From: Parapontixanthobacter aurantiacus
GTDB lineage: Bacteria; Pseudomonadota; Alphaproteobacteria; Sphingomonadales; Sphingomonadaceae
Length of the DNA stretch: 64,000 nucleotides
Assembly: GCF_009827635.1 (NCBI RefSeq)
Contig: NZ_WTYW01000001.1
Coordinates: forward strand, 1,134,001-1,198,000
Direction: 5' to 3'
The notes beneath the pieces were generated by a model. It saw only the letters and a list, made by a program, of their open reading frames with translations. It had not been told where the DNA came from and did no database searches. A program made the position numbers and the translations under genes. Below are positions 32,022 through 41,830 of this stretch, in pieces. Numbering within the stretch: the first letter of the stretch is position 1; the number at the start of each line of letters is the position of its first letter.

Positions 32022-34814
32022 CTAGAGCCCCCAGGCGCCGTAAATGACTGCGATATTCGGCGATTTGGCGAGCGCACGATCAACGTCCTGCTGGCCCGAG
32101 GCATCACCGTTAGCAAGGCGCACAACGCCGCGCATATACTCGATCTCTGCGACCCGCGTGCCGTTGCCGAGCGCCGCATCATAGTCGGCCAAGGCCTTGT
32201 CGATTTCTCCGGAACGGTAGAAGGCAAGCGCGCGACTATCGAGATTTTGTGGGGAATAGCCCGATTTGGTCACCGCTTCGTCGCATGCCGACATGACCTC
32301 TGCATTGACGCGGTCCCACGTGCCGCCGTGCCAGCAGATCGCGTTGAGCACGTTGCTATCTCCCGGACGATCCGCAGCGATCGACGTCAGAATGGCGTAG
32401 GCTTCGTCATGCTTGCCTTCATAGTCGAGCGCCAGCGCCTCGAACAGTTCGGCCTGATGCGTCTCTTCCACAAGATCATAATAGTCGTCGACGAGGTCCG
32501 CCATTTCATCGGTGCGACCGAGTTCGGCAAGTAGCGGCAGCTGCGCAAAATAGCTTGCGCCGGTGCGTTCCATCTCCTCCGCCGTCCGGTAATCGACGAT
32601 CGCACCCTTCAGATCGCCGAGATTGGTCTTGTCCTGAGCCCGGGCGAAGTAAAGATACTGCTCCGGAGAGCGCTCGATTGCGGTGTCCAGATCCTCCTTC
32701 GCACCGGCGAAATCGAGAATCGAGCGGCGATATTCGGCCCGGTTCCACAAAATCGACACGTCGTCGGAGTCTGCGGCTTTCACGAGCTTGGCGAACGCAT
32801 CGTCGATCGCTGCCAGCTGCTTCCTGTCAGACCCGCGATAATCCCAGCTGCGCCGGACGTCCGCGGGTGCCTTGATTTCGGGCATCGCGCGGCGAAGGCT
32901 GCGCACTTCGCGTTTCGCCGCCGTTAATTCCGCTGCATCGAGCTCGGTCTTCATGGATCGGAGCGACTGACGCATCGTAAAAAACTGACCATCGAGCGAC
33001 GATGTACCCTTCGATTCGTATCCGCCGACGGTTTCGTCGATCTGTTGTTCGCCCGACAGCGCGAATCCGGTTGCTTTCGGCAGTTTCACGACGACGTCGG
33101 CCGTCTGGTAAAGGGGTCCGTTCAGCGCCAGCGGCAGGTCCCGCCATTCCGCCTTCGTTCGATCCGAATCGAAATCGAGATCGCCCGCGACCTGCCCCGG
33201 CGGAGTGAACTGCATGCGCTCGCGTTGCTCGCTCCAGGCTGATTTCGCGAGGCCGGTGGCCGTCACGCGCGCAGTCCCGGCAGCGTCGTCGAAGGAAATC
33301 GAGAAATCGGTAAGGTGATTCTCCCCGACATAGCCCGCCAGCATTCCGGACAGCGTTTCCTTCTTCGTATCTTCATCGGGTTGCGATTCGATCTGCCGCC
33401 AGAACGCTGCATAGGGTCCGAGGATCGTGACATCAGCGGAAAACAGCATCGGCACGTCCACCCCGGCGCTGTAATCGAGCATCAGGCGTGTCTGGTTGAT
33501 CGGGTTTTGCAGCGGACGCTCGGTCATCGCCATCAGGTCCGCTCCGCCCGCGACGAGCGGCAGAGCATAGTGAAACCGAGGAACCGCTTCGATATTCGCA
33601 AGTCGGCTACCGGTGTTGGTGCCATCGAGCCAATATGATTCGCCGTCGATCTCCGCGCGCACGATCATGTGATCGAAAGCCGCGGGCATGGGCACGAACT
33701 CGCTCACGGCATCCCCTTCAGTGCTCTGGACGAGAACGATGTCCCCATCGACATCGAGTTCGCGCAACATCGCGAGCAACAGGAGAGACTTGGCCTTGCA
33801 ATCGCCATAGCGCGATTGCCAGGTTTCTTCAGGCGACTGGGGAAGATAGTTGCCCCCGTCCATCCCGTTGGCGAGGTAACTGATCTCGTCCTGGACGAGT
33901 TGCAGCGCCGCCGCGGCGCGCGCCTTGGCGCCATTGTGTTCTGCCGCGATCCTGGCGACCGCATCGGCAATCTCGCTACCCGGTGCGATCAGTCCTTCCG
34001 TCGCAAAATGCGGCGCCATGACCTTCGAGACTTCCCGCCAGTCGGCGAAAGTGCTCGCCTGCAACTGCGGCATAATGCGGAAACGCGCCGGAGCGTCAGA
34101 GGGGATCGGCTCCATCTCATCTCCGGGAACGTCTTCCCAGATATAGTAAAATCCGTCCTTCAGCACCGGCTCGACGGTTCGGCGCGAACCGAAGCCTTCG
34201 ATGTTGACGGCGAGGCCCTTCGGCCAGCTGATGGCGATCTCTCCCTCGCGGATTACGTTTTCCTGGAACGGTATGTGTTCGCGGAGCTGGATTTCCTTGC
34301 CCATCGCCTGATCGCTGAGGGTGATGGAATGGGAGAGGCGAACGATGTCGCCGATCTGCGCGCCCGGAACGCTCATCGTCGCGGTCAGAAGACCGCTCAA
34401 GACGCGGCTTTCCAACTGCGCTTCCCGGCGGATGACGTCGAATTTCGCGCCACCGGCCAGCAAGTCGATGGCCTTCCCGTCACGGATGAGTTCGACGCTA
34501 TTCACCGTCAGGTCGCCCTTGTCCGGCAGCCAGTTCGCCTGCAGATTGCCGAACGCGGTAAGCGCTTGCGGCGTAGATAGAGCGAACGCGATATCTGTGA
34601 AGTGCGTCACCCTGCCTTCTTCGAGACGTATCTGACGGTCATAGAGAACGATCGGATTGCCCGTTTCCGCTTTTTCGTCCGTAATGTCCTCGATCTCGAC
34701 CCAGGAAGGGGCCGGTCCGTAAAGCACCGTATCTCCTGCGAAGGCCGGTGAAGCGATGAATCCTAAAAGCGAAGTTCCCGAAAGGGCCGAAAAAAGAAGC
34801 GACGTCCTGCGCAC
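32022..34814 (-). CDS. Exported DUF3857/transglutaminase-like protein with C-terminal TPR-type repeats
   Basis: A 930-residue protein starting with GTG behind AGGGGAA. A signal peptide is cleaved near AFA (residue 26). The N-terminal third fits DUF3857. A transglutaminase-like domain follows with RYGDCKAKSLLLLAMLRE (Cys near residue 338), FDHMIV (His) and YWLDGTN (Asp), so a complete Cys-His-Asp triad is present. The last 280 residues resemble tetratricopeptide repeats (ending with DADIAL-type tandem helices such as YDAALGNGTRVAEIEYMRGV). Location should be periplasm or outer surface; substrate unknown. Confidence 0.87.
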   Translation of the reverse strand: MRRTSLLFSALSGTSLLGFIASPAFAGDTVLYGPAPSWVEIEDITDEKAETGNPIVLYDRQIRLEEGRVTHFTDIAFALSTPQALTAFGNLQANWLPDKGDLTVNSVELIRDGKAIDLLAGGAKFDVIRREAQLESRVLSGLLTATMSVPGAQIGDIVRLSHSITLSDQAMGKEIQLREHIPFQENVIREGEIAISWPKGLAVNIEGFGSRRTVEPVLKDGFYYIWEDVPGDEMEPIPSDAPARFRIMPQLQASTFADWREVSKVMAPHFATEGLIAPGSEIADAVARIAAEHNGAKARAAAALQLVQDEISYLANGMDGGNYLPQSPEETWQSRYGDCKAKSLLLLAMLRELDVDGDIVLVQSTEGDAVSEFVPMPAAFDHMIVRAEIDGESYWLDGTNTGSRLANIEAVPRFHYALPLVAGGADLMAMTERPLQNPINQTRLMLDYSAGVDVPMLFSADVTILGPYAAFWRQIESQPDEDTKKETLSGMLAGYVGENHLTDFSISFDDAAGTARVTATGLAKSAWSEQRERMQFTPPGQVAGDLDFDSDRTKAEWRDLPLALNGPLYQTADVVVKLPKATGFALSGEQQIDETVGGYESKGTSSLDGQFFTMRQSLRSMKTELDAAELTAAKREVRSLRRAMPEIKAPADVRRSWDYRGSDRKQLAAIDDAFAKLVKAADSDDVSILWNRAEYRRSILDFAGAKEDLDTAIERSPEQYLYFARAQDKTNLGDLKGAIVDYRTAEEMERTGASYFAQLPLLAELGRTDEMADLVDDYYDLVEETHQAELFEALALDYEGKHDEAYAILTSIAADRPGDSNVLNAICWHGGTWDRVNAEVMSACDEAVTKSGYSPQNLDSRALAFYRSGEIDKALADYDAALGNGTRVAEIEYMRGVVRLANGDASGQQDVDRALAKSPNIAVIYGAWGL

Positions 34815-34961
34815 GATGAATTCCCCTGTGTAATCGTCACGGAGACTAACACGGCCCAGTCAAACGACAAGTAACGAATGAGGTTAGGATTCCCGTAACG
34901 ACGCAATTCAGGAGCGCGGGCATGGACTCTGTTTATCGGCGGAAACAGGCAAGTCCGCCGC

Positions 34962-34990
34962 TTGCAAAACCGTCAGGCGCCTTTTAGCGC
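34962..34990 (+). promoter_or_regulatory. Promoter candidate for purB
   Basis: TTGCAA, a 17-base spacer and TAGCGC followed by GCGG. It leaves a leader of about 45 bases to the purB ATG. Same class as the promoter candidates of icd, tRNA-Val, rpsA and rpsF. Confidence 0.5.
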
Positions 34991-35042
34991 GCGGAAAACT
35001 CGACCCCACCTTCAATCTGTCTTTGTACAAAGGAACCGCACC

Positions 35043-36353
35043 ATGGTGCCCCGCTACGCCCGCCCGCAAATGACAGAACTCTGGGAACCGGAGGCGAAAT
35101 ACAGGATCTGGTTCGAGATAGAGGCTCACGCCACGCAGAAACTAGGAGAGCTGGGCGTCGTGCCGCAAAGCGCTGCGAAAGCCTTGTGGGACTGGTGGGA
35201 AACGAAGCCGAAGATCGACGTCGCAGCGATCGACGCCATCGAAGCGGTTACAAAGCACGACGTTATCGCCTTTCTTACCTGGGTGGCCGAACAGGTCGGC
35301 GACGAAGCGCGCTTCATGCATCAGGGAATGACGTCGAGCGACGTCCTCGATACGACGCTCGCGGTGCAGCTTGACCGGGCGAGTGCCATCCTGCTCGCCG
35401 ACCTCGACGATCTGCTCGATGCCCTTCGCCGCCGGGCCGAGGAACACAAATACACGGCGACGATCGGACGTAGCCACGGCATCCATGCCGAGCCGGTAAC
35501 CTTCGGACTGAAGCTTGCCCAGGCCTATGCCGAGTTCGATCGATGCAAGACGAGGCTAGAGGCAGCGCGCAAGGAAATCGCCACTTGCGCCATCTCCGGT
35601 GCAGTCGGGACCTTCGCGAATATCGACCCGCAAGTTGAGACCTATGTCGCCGAGCAGCTGGGTCTGACGCCCGAGCCGATCAGCACTCAGGTCATTCCGC
35701 GCGATCGCCACGCGATGTATTTCTCGACCCTTGCCGTCATTGCCGGATCGATCGAGCGACTGGCCGTCGAGATCCGGCACTTGCAGCGAACCGAAGTTCT
35801 CGAAGCGGAGGAGTATTTCTCGCCGGGTCAGAAGGGTTCGAGCGCAATGCCGCACAAGCGCAATCCGATCCTTACGGAAAACCTGACTGGCCAGGCTCGC
35901 ATGATCCGAGCCTATGCCTTGCCCGCATTGGAGAACGTGGCGCTCTGGCACGAACGCGATATTTCCCACTCATCCGTGGAGCGGTTCATCGGACCCGATG
36001 CGACCATCACGCTGGATTTCGCGCTTGCTCGGCTGACGGGCGTGATCGACAAGTTGCTCGTCTATCCGGAGCGGATGCAGAAGAACCTCGACCGGATGGG
36101 CGGGCTCGTTCATTCTCAGCGCGTCCTGCTGGCGCTGACGCAGGCAGGCGTCAGCCGCGAGGACGCCTACGCCATCGTTCAGCGCAATGCGATGAAGGTG
36201 TGGGAGTCGGACGGTGCGCTATCCCTACTCTCCCTTCTCAAGCAGGATGAGCAGGTTAGGAATGCCCTCAGCGAGCAGCAACTCGAGGAAAAGTTCGACC
36301 TCGACTATCACTTCCGGCAGGTGGACACGATTTTCGAACGGGTTTTCGGTTGA
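35043..36353 (+). CDS. purB: Adenylosuccinate lyase
   Basis: PurB acts twice in purine synthesis, cleaving SAICAR and adenylosuccinate with release of fumarate. The 436-residue protein has the superfamily signature GSSAMPHKRNP near residue 268, TSSDVLDTTLAVQ and the active-site GRSHGIHAEP. The start MVPRYARPQMTELWEPEAKY is the family's; the open frame upstream overlaps the promoter. The short (about 435-residue) form, common in alphaproteobacteria and Bacillus, is represented. Confidence 0.96.
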   Translation: MVPRYARPQMTELWEPEAKYRIWFEIEAHATQKLGELGVVPQSAAKALWDWWETKPKIDVAAIDAIEAVTKHDVIAFLTWVAEQVGDEARFMHQGMTSSDVLDTTLAVQLDRASAILLADLDDLLDALRRRAEEHKYTATIGRSHGIHAEPVTFGLKLAQAYAEFDRCKTRLEAARKEIATCAISGAVGTFANIDPQVETYVAEQLGLTPEPISTQVIPRDRHAMYFSTLAVIAGSIERLAVEIRHLQRTEVLEAEEYFSPGQKGSSAMPHKRNPILTENLTGQARMIRAYALPALENVALWHERDISHSSVERFIGPDATITLDFALARLTGVIDKLLVYPERMQKNLDRMGGLVHSQRVLLALTQAGVSREDAYAIVQRNAMKVWESDGALSLLSLLKQDEQVRNALSEQQLEEKFDLDYHFRQVDTIFERVFG

Positions 36354-36454
36354 GCGCACATAAAGGTTCGGCTGCGAGTCGACTGGACCAAAGGGCCGCA
36401 TCGGCCTAGGCTCCCCCGGTAGCCAAAACGACCGGAAGGAGCGCCGACCAGACC

Positions 36455-36814
36455 ATGCAGATCATCCGCACGATCCTGTGGCTTCTCATCCTTGCCGCGC
36501 TGCTGTTGTTCAGCTGGGCCAACTGGAGCCCGGGCGTCACCGTTCGCATCTGGGAAGGGATCGTCGTCGATACCCGCCTGCCTGCGGTCGTGCTGCTGTC
36601 CTTTTTGGCCGGTCTCGTGCCGATGTGGCTCTATCATCGCGGGGTCAAATGGCGGCTGAGCCGCCGAATGAAGGCTCTCGAAGAGGCGACCCGCGTGTCT
36701 GCGATTTCGCCCAGCCCCTCGCCCGTTGCGCCGACTACCGACGAGCCGGCCCTGCACGACCGGGACGATGCTGGTGCGACGGCTACGCCCAACGATCGAC
36801 CGGCGCTTCCCTGA
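36455..36814 (+). CDS. LapA-type (DUF1049) membrane protein
   Basis: A 119-residue protein with two membrane helices (about residues 5-24 and 45-64), the second followed by a basic RGVKWRLSRRMKALEE stretch and a low-complexity Pro/Asp-rich tail. The layout FSWANWSPGVTVRIWEG between helices matches the lipopolysaccharide assembly protein A (LapA/YciS) family. In Escherichia coli LapA works with LapB in regulating LPS synthesis; lapB is not here. Its stop shares one base with the pyrF start (TGATG), as yciS-pyrF order in other proteobacteria. Confidence 0.82.
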   Translation: MQIIRTILWLLILAALLLFSWANWSPGVTVRIWEGIVVDTRLPAVVLLSFLAGLVPMWLYHRGVKWRLSRRMKALEEATRVSAISPSPSPVAPTTDEPALHDRDDAGATATPNDRPALP

Positions 36815-37488
36815 TGAGCAACCCGATATTCGTCGCGCTCGACCTGCCGCAGCTTGACCCTGCACTCGCCCTGTTAAAGCAGGTGAAGGCTCATGTCGGC
36901 GGCGTAAAACTGGGGATGGAATTCTTTTACTCGCACGGGGCAAGCGGCGTTCGCGACGTCGCCAATATCGGACTGCCGATCTTTCTAGATCTCAAGCTGC
37001 ACGACATCCCCAATACGGTCGCGGGCGCCATGCAGGCCATCCATGCACTCGAACCCGCCATAGTCACGGTTCATGCAAGCGGAGGTCGCGCAATGATGGA
37101 AGACGCAAAGGCGGCAGCGGGAGAACATTGCAAGGTCGTGGGCGTGACGCTTCTCACGAGCATGGATGAGCGCGATCTGGCCCGAACAGGCGTGACCGGA
37201 TCACCGCACGATCAGGTGATGCGCCTTGCCGAACTGGCTGAAAGTGCGGGGCTCGACGGCATCGTGTGCTCGGGTCGTGAAGTCGGCGCTGTCCACAAGC
37301 AATGGCGCAAGGGGTTTTTCGTCGTGCCCGGCCTGCGCCCGTCGGGCAAGGCGAGCGGTGACCAGAAAAGGGTCGTCACGCCGCGGCAGGCCCGCGACGA
37401 CGGCGCGAGCGTCCTCGTCATTGGGCGTCCGATCACACGGGCGGAGGATCCTGCCGCCGCGGCGCGGGAGATCGAAGGAACGCTGTAA
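36814..37488 (+). CDS. pyrF: Orotidine 5'-phosphate decarboxylase
   Basis: PyrF makes UMP from OMP. The 224-residue TIM-barrel protein has the catalytic DLKLHDIPNT (Asp59, Lys61, Asp64), VHASGGRAMM, GVTLLTSM and a late VVPGLRPSGKASGDQKRVVTP phosphate-binding region. Length is normal. It overlaps the lapA-like gene by one base and is followed after 70 bases by trpF. Confidence 0.96.
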   Translation: MSNPIFVALDLPQLDPALALLKQVKAHVGGVKLGMEFFYSHGASGVRDVANIGLPIFLDLKLHDIPNTVAGAMQAIHALEPAIVTVHASGGRAMMEDAKAAAGEHCKVVGVTLLTSMDERDLARTGVTGSPHDQVMRLAELAESAGLDGIVCSGREVGAVHKQWRKGFFVVPGLRPSGKASGDQKRVVTPRQARDDGASVLVIGRPITRAEDPAAAAREIEGTL

Positions 37489-37558
37489 GCCCCCTTCCTG
37501 TTACCGTGCCCTATCGCTATCTGCCGCTCATGCAATTCATCCCCTCCGAGACCAAGTC

Positions 37559-38194
37559 ATGACCGCGCCCCTCATCAAGATTTGCGGGCTGTCGACGACG
37601 GAGACGATCGAGGCGTCGCTGGATGCCGGTGCTTCGCATATCGGCTTCGTCCATTTCGAGCCGAGTTCGCGGCATCTCTCGCTTGACGACGCGGCACGGC
37701 TGCGCCGTTGCGTCTCTTCCGACCGCAAGGCCGTCCTGCTGCTTGCCAATGCCGATCCGCATACGACCGCTACGGCAATCGATCGCATACGGCCGGATGT
37801 CGTGCAGTTTCATGGCCGGGAAACGCCCGAATGGGTCGGCCTCGTCCGGCAGCAGGCAAAAGTCGAAGTCTGGAAAGCCGTCGGCCTGCGCGAACCTGCG
37901 ACGCTCAAGCGAGCCGGCAAGTGGAAGGGCAAGGTCGACCGCCTGCTCTACGATGCTCCGGCCAAGGCGTTGCCCGGCGGAAACGGAGAGGCGTTCGACT
38001 GGAACTGGCTATCGGATCACGATCACGAGATCGACTGGGGCCTCGCCGGAGGACTGACGCCCGAGAATGTCGCCCGAGCGATCCGCACGACCGGTGCGCC
38101 TCTCGTCGATACCTCTTCCGGCGTGGAAAGCGCGCCGGGCGTCAAGGATGTGGACTTGATCCGGTCCTTCTGCGAAGCGGCATTGCAATCCTGA
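37559..38194 (+). CDS. trpF: Phosphoribosylanthranilate isomerase
   Basis: TrpF isomerises N-(5-phosphoribosyl)anthranilate in tryptophan synthesis. The 211-residue TIM barrel has the catalytic Cys9 in [29 protein letters not shown] and the late [10 protein letters not shown] and VDTSSGVES with the catalytic Asp. It is ten bases upstream of trpB and probably co-transcribed. Confidence 0.96.
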   Translation: MTAPLIKICGLSTTETIEASLDAGASHIGFVHFEPSSRHLSLDDAARLRRCVSSDRKAVLLLANADPHTTATAIDRIRPDVVQFHGRETPEWVGLVRQQAKVEVWKAVGLREPATLKRAGKWKGKVDRLLYDAPAKALPGGNGEAFDWNWLSDHDHEIDWGLAGGLTPENVARAIRTTGAPLVDTSSGVESAPGVKDVDLIRSFCEAALQS

Positions 38195-38204
38195 AGGGCC
38201 GGAC

Positions 38205-39443
38205 ATGACCGAGAACACCCCCAATTCCTTCCGCAACCAGCCTGACGAGCGCGGGCATTTCGGCGACTATGGCGGGCGCTACGTCGCCGAGACGCTGATG
38301 CCGCTCGTCCTCGATCTTGAGCGGGAATATCGCAAGGCGCAGGCCGATCCCGAATTCCAGCGCGAGTTCGACGATCTTCTCGAGCATTATGTCGGGCGCC
38401 CCTCCCCCCTGTATTTCGCGGAACGGCTGACCGAATCGCTGCGCGAGGACGCCGACGAAGGAATGGGCGCGCAGGTCTGGTTCAAGCGCGACGAGCTTAA
38501 TCATACCGGCGCGCACAAGATCAACAATTGCATCGGTCAGATCCTGCTCGCCATGCGAATGGGCAAGACCCGCATCATCGCCGAGACGGGGGCGGGCCAG
38601 CACGGTGTCGCAACGGCGACGGTCTGCGCACGCTTCGGCCTGCCCTGCGTCATCTACATGGGTGCGACCGACGTTGCCCGCCAACAGCCGAACGTGTTCC
38701 GCATGAAGTTGCTCGGCGCACAGGTCGTGCCGGTGACGAGCGGTCGTGCGACCTTGAAAGATGCGATGAACGAGGGGCTGCGCGACTGGGTCGCGAACGT
38801 TCACAACACCTTCTACATCATCGGCACAGCGGCAGGCCCCCACCCCTATCCCGAACTCGTCCGCGACTTCCAGAGCGTGATCGGCAAGGAAGCCCGCGCG
38901 CAGATGCAGGACCGCATCGGTCGCTTGCCCGACCTGCTGGTCGCGGCGATCGGCGGCGGCTCGAATGCGCTGGGACTTTTTCATCCCTTCCTCGACGATC
39001 CGGACGTGAATATGCTCGGCGTCGAGGCGGCAGGCCACGGCCTCGACGGTGACGAGCACGCGGCGAGCCTGCTCGGCGGCTTTCCCGGCGTGCTCCACGG
39101 TAACAAGACTTACTTGCTGCAGGACGAGGACGGCCAGATCACCGAAGGCCACTCGATCAGCGCCGGCCTCGACTATCCCGGTATCGGTCCCGAACACGCC
39201 TGGCTCAAGGACACGGGCCGCGTCGAATACACCGCGATTACCGACGAAGAAGCGCTGGATGCCTTTCAGCTGCTCTGCCGAACCGAGGGCATCATCCCCG
39301 CGCTCGAGCCGAGCCACGCGATCGCAGCGGTGGCCAAGCGCGCGAAGCAAATGCCGAAAGATAGCGTGATCCTCGCGAACCTCTGCGGCCGGGGGGACAA
39401 GGACATCTTCACCGTTGCCGAGCGGCTCGGGGTGGAGATGTGA
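38205..39443 (+). CDS. trpB: Tryptophan synthase beta subunit
   Basis: TrpB condenses indole with serine using pyridoxal phosphate. The 412-residue protein has PLP Lys105 in [34 protein letters not shown] (PLP phosphate loop) and [13 protein letters not shown]. Length is normal. trpA would normally follow directly, but an AT-rich membrane gene and a spacer of 179 bases intervene. Confidence 0.97.
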   Translation: MTENTPNSFRNQPDERGHFGDYGGRYVAETLMPLVLDLEREYRKAQADPEFQREFDDLLEHYVGRPSPLYFAERLTESLREDADEGMGAQVWFKRDELNHTGAHKINNCIGQILLAMRMGKTRIIAETGAGQHGVATATVCARFGLPCVIYMGATDVARQQPNVFRMKLLGAQVVPVTSGRATLKDAMNEGLRDWVANVHNTFYIIGTAAGPHPYPELVRDFQSVIGKEARAQMQDRIGRLPDLLVAAIGGGSNALGLFHPFLDDPDVNMLGVEAAGHGLDGDEHAASLLGGFPGVLHGNKTYLLQDEDGQITEGHSISAGLDYPGIGPEHAWLKDTGRVEYTAITDEEALDAFQLLCRTEGIIPALEPSHAIAAVAKRAKQMPKDSVILANLCGRGDKDIFTVAERLGVEM

Positions 39444-39447
39444 CGCG

Positions 39448-39969
39448 TTGACCAACGCTTTTCGCCAAAAGCTTCTAAATTACGCCAGTAGTATGGTTCT
39501 TGGCTTGGCCTTTCTGGGGCTATCATTACTGATCGAAATCTACGTGAATTCTGAAAATGTGTTCCGTTTCACCAACGCGAATATGTTAGAGTATCGCGCT
39601 CAAACGGCGGCTTGGGCTACTAGCAATTCGATTGCCATTTTCTTGGTTATAATGATTCCCGTATTCGTCTGGCACATGGGTGATTTTGTCTTGCGAGCAG
39701 TGCCGTCGCGACCTTGGATAAGGCAGATCTCCGCATATCGCAGCCTTTTGACGCTGCTTTTTTTCGTCATCATTGGAGGGCTGATTATTCATTCCGGCGT
39801 TCTGGCAACATTGCATTGTCCGATAGATGACCCCGACGACAACTTTATTGTGCTTTGCACGCCTTCGCCTGTCAGAGGGATGTTGCCATTGGTTTTGATC
39901 CCCTCAATCCTTCTGTCCGTATTGGCCTTGATTAAACTGTCCCTGGGGATTTCTTCACGCTTCGGATGA
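39448..39969 (+). CDS. AT-rich hypothetical four-TM membrane protein between trpB and trpA
   Basis: A 173-residue protein with four hydrophobic helices (about 14-34, 63-83, 100-122 and 145-165) and short polar loops; the third loop holds two Cys around an acidic DDPDD. The likely start is TTG at 39448 with GGAG ten bases before it, right after the trpB stop. Base composition is clearly poorer in GC than every neighbour, and codons such as TTA, ATA and AAT are common, pointing to recent acquisition or relaxed constraint. I recognise no family, and no function is proposed. Confidence 0.65.
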   Translation: MTNAFRQKLLNYASSMVLGLAFLGLSLLIEIYVNSENVFRFTNANMLEYRAQTAAWATSNSIAIFLVIMIPVFVWHMGDFVLRAVPSRPWIRQISAYRSLLTLLFFVIIGGLIIHSGVLATLHCPIDDPDDNFIVLCTPSPVRGMLPLVLIPSILLSVLALIKLSLGISSRFG

Positions 39970-40104
39970 CGCTGGCAATCCGTATTCGATACAATGTGTC
40001 CTACTACGACATACGTCTGGCATACGGACGGAATGATGCTAACCGACTCCTTGCCTACCCTCCCATATGCATGCCCATTCAAGCCCTATTCGTTTTCGCC
40101 TCAT

Positions 40105-40141
40105 ACCGTGTTCCACGTGTTCCATCCTGTAGGACTTAGCT
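40105..40141 (+). repeat. Intergenic repeat copy 2 (tandem nonamer) upstream of trpA
   Basis: Nonamers GTGTTCCAC and GTGTTCCAT (40108-40125) followed by CCTGTAGGACTTAG, ending eight bases before the trpA ATG. Related copies are at 25247 and 60175. The TAGGA within it is the only Shine-Dalgarno-like stretch upstream of trpA. Confidence 0.7.
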
Positions 40142-40148
40142 TCTCGCA

Positions 40149-40964
40149 ATGAGCATATCCCCCCGCCTCTCCAGCGCCTTCGCCAAGCGCCACCCCGCGC
40201 TCGTGTGCTTCCTCACCGCGGGCGACGGTGACACTGCGGCCAATCTTGACGCGCTGGTCGAGGGAGGTGCGGATGTGATCGAGCTCGGCATGCCGTTCAC
40301 CGATCCGATGGCGGACGGCCCCGCGATCCAGAACGCGAACATCCGCTCGCTCGGCAATGGCACGACCACGGCGGACGTATTCGCTATCGCTGCCGCATTC
40401 CGGCAGCGGCATCCCGAAACGCCACTGGTACTGATGGGTTACGCCAACCCCATGATCCGGCGCGGCCCGGAGTGGTTCGCCGACCGATGCGAAACCGCCG
40501 GCGTCGACGGGGTGATCTGCGTCGACATCCCGCCCGAGGAAGACGAGGCGCTCGGCCCGGCGCTGCGCTCGGCCGGGGTGGCTCCGATCCGGCTCGCCAC
40601 GCCCACCACCCATACGAAACGCCTTCCTGCGGTCATTGAGGGTAGCCAGGGCTTTCTCTATTACGTCTCCGTCGCCGGGATCACCGGCAAGCAGCAGGCA
40701 GCTCAAGCGAGCATCGAGGAGGCCGTGGCGCGCCTGAAAGCGGCGACCGACCTGCCCGTCGCCGTCGGGTTCGGCGTGCGCACGCCCGAACAGGCCAGCG
40801 CCATTGCGATGGTCGCGGACGGTGTCGTCGTCGGCTCCGCCCTCGTCGAACTGGTCGCGGAACATGGGTCCGACGCGCCGAAACATCTCAAAGCCCTGAC
40901 GGCGAGCCTTGCCAACGCGGTGCATAATGCGCGAAAGGCCTCGCAGAAAGAAGAAAACGCATGA
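40149..40964 (+). CDS. trpA: Tryptophan synthase alpha subunit
   Basis: TrpA cleaves indole-3-glycerol phosphate and channels indole to TrpB. The 271-residue TIM barrel shows the catalytic Glu45 and Asp56 in [18 protein letters not shown], plus [15 protein letters not shown] and [10 protein letters not shown]. Length is normal. It overlaps accD by four bases. Separation from trpB by an unrelated gene and the nonamer repeat may have cost it translational coupling. Confidence 0.97.
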   Translation: MSISPRLSSAFAKRHPALVCFLTAGDGDTAANLDALVEGGADVIELGMPFTDPMADGPAIQNANIRSLGNGTTTADVFAIAAAFRQRHPETPLVLMGYANPMIRRGPEWFADRCETAGVDGVICVDIPPEEDEALGPALRSAGVAPIRLATPTTHTKRLPAVIEGSQGFLYYVSVAGITGKQQAAQASIEEAVARLKAATDLPVAVGFGVRTPEQASAIAMVADGVVVGSALVELVAEHGSDAPKHLKALTASLANAVHNARKASQKEENA

Positions 40965-41809
40965 ACTGGTTGACCCGCGCGCGCAACGCCCTCCCCTTCC
41001 TCGGCAAGCGTGACACGCCCGATAATCTCTGGACCAAATGTCCCGCCTGTCAGGAAATGCTGTTCACGAAGGACTACGAGGAGAACCTCTCGGTCTGCCC
41101 GAAATGCGATTATCATGGACGCATCGGGGCGGATCGGCGTCTCGCCCTGCTGCTCGACGAAGGATATGAAGTCCTGTCGCAGCCCGACGTGCGCGAGGAC
41201 CCGCTGAAGTTTCGCGACACGAAGAAGTATACGGAGCGGCTGAAGCAGGCGCGCGCCGCCAATCCGCATCGCGATGCTTTCACCGCTGCTGCCGGAACGA
41301 TCGACAACCGCCCGGCGGTGGTCGGGGTTCAGGATTTCGGCTTCATGGGCGGATCGATGGGCATGGCGGTGGGCGAGGCCTTCTGCAAAGGCGCCGAAGA
41401 AGCGCTGAAGCGGCGCTGCGCCTATGTCGTGGTGACCGCCGCCGGTGGCGCACGGATGCAGGAAGGCATCCTCAGCCTCATGCAGATGCCCAAGGCCACC
41501 GTCATGACGCGGCGCCTCAAGGAAGCGGGATTGCCTTATATCGTCGTGTTGACCGACCCGACGACGGGCGGCGTTACGGCGAGTTACGCGATGCTGGGCG
41601 ATATCCATATCGCCGAACCGGGCGCGCTCATCGGTTTTGCAGGACAGCGCGTCATTCAGGATACGATCCGCGAGCAACTGCCCGATGGGTTCCAGCGAGC
41701 CGAGTACCTCCACAGACATGGAATGGTCGACATGGTGGTCGACCGGCATGAGTTGAAGGGTACGCTGGCCGATCTTCTCGAATATCTGGAACCGGCAGAA
41801 GCCGCCTGA
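40961..41809 (+). CDS. accD: Acetyl-CoA carboxylase carboxyltransferase beta subunit
   Basis: AccD with AccA transfers carboxyl from biotin to acetyl-CoA, giving malonyl-CoA. The 282-residue protein has the N-terminal zinc ribbon (CPAC Cys27/Cys30 and CPKC Cys46/Cys49), then the crotonase-fold carboxyltransferase region with [23 protein letters not shown] and [16 protein letters not shown]. The trpA-accD-folC order is conserved in many proteobacteria. Confidence 0.97.
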   Translation: MNWLTRARNALPFLGKRDTPDNLWTKCPACQEMLFTKDYEENLSVCPKCDYHGRIGADRRLALLLDEGYEVLSQPDVREDPLKFRDTKKYTERLKQARAANPHRDAFTAAAGTIDNRPAVVGVQDFGFMGGSMGMAVGEAFCKGAEEALKRRCAYVVVTAAGGARMQEGILSLMQMPKATVMTRRLKEAGLPYIVVLTDPTTGGVTASYAMLGDIHIAEPGALIGFAGQRVIQDTIREQLPDGFQRAEYLHRHGMVDMVVDRHELKGTLADLLEYLEPAEAA

Positions 41810-41830
41810 TCGCAGACGAGAGGCGCTGCG

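Noticed and set aside
37489-37558. Tryptophan attenuator before trpF
   Set aside because: The 70-base gap has no leader peptide with tandem Trp codons and no terminator/antiterminator pair.
38142-39455. A 437-codon minus-strand frame opposite trpB
   Set aside because: trpB is certain; the antisense frame follows from third-position GC bias.
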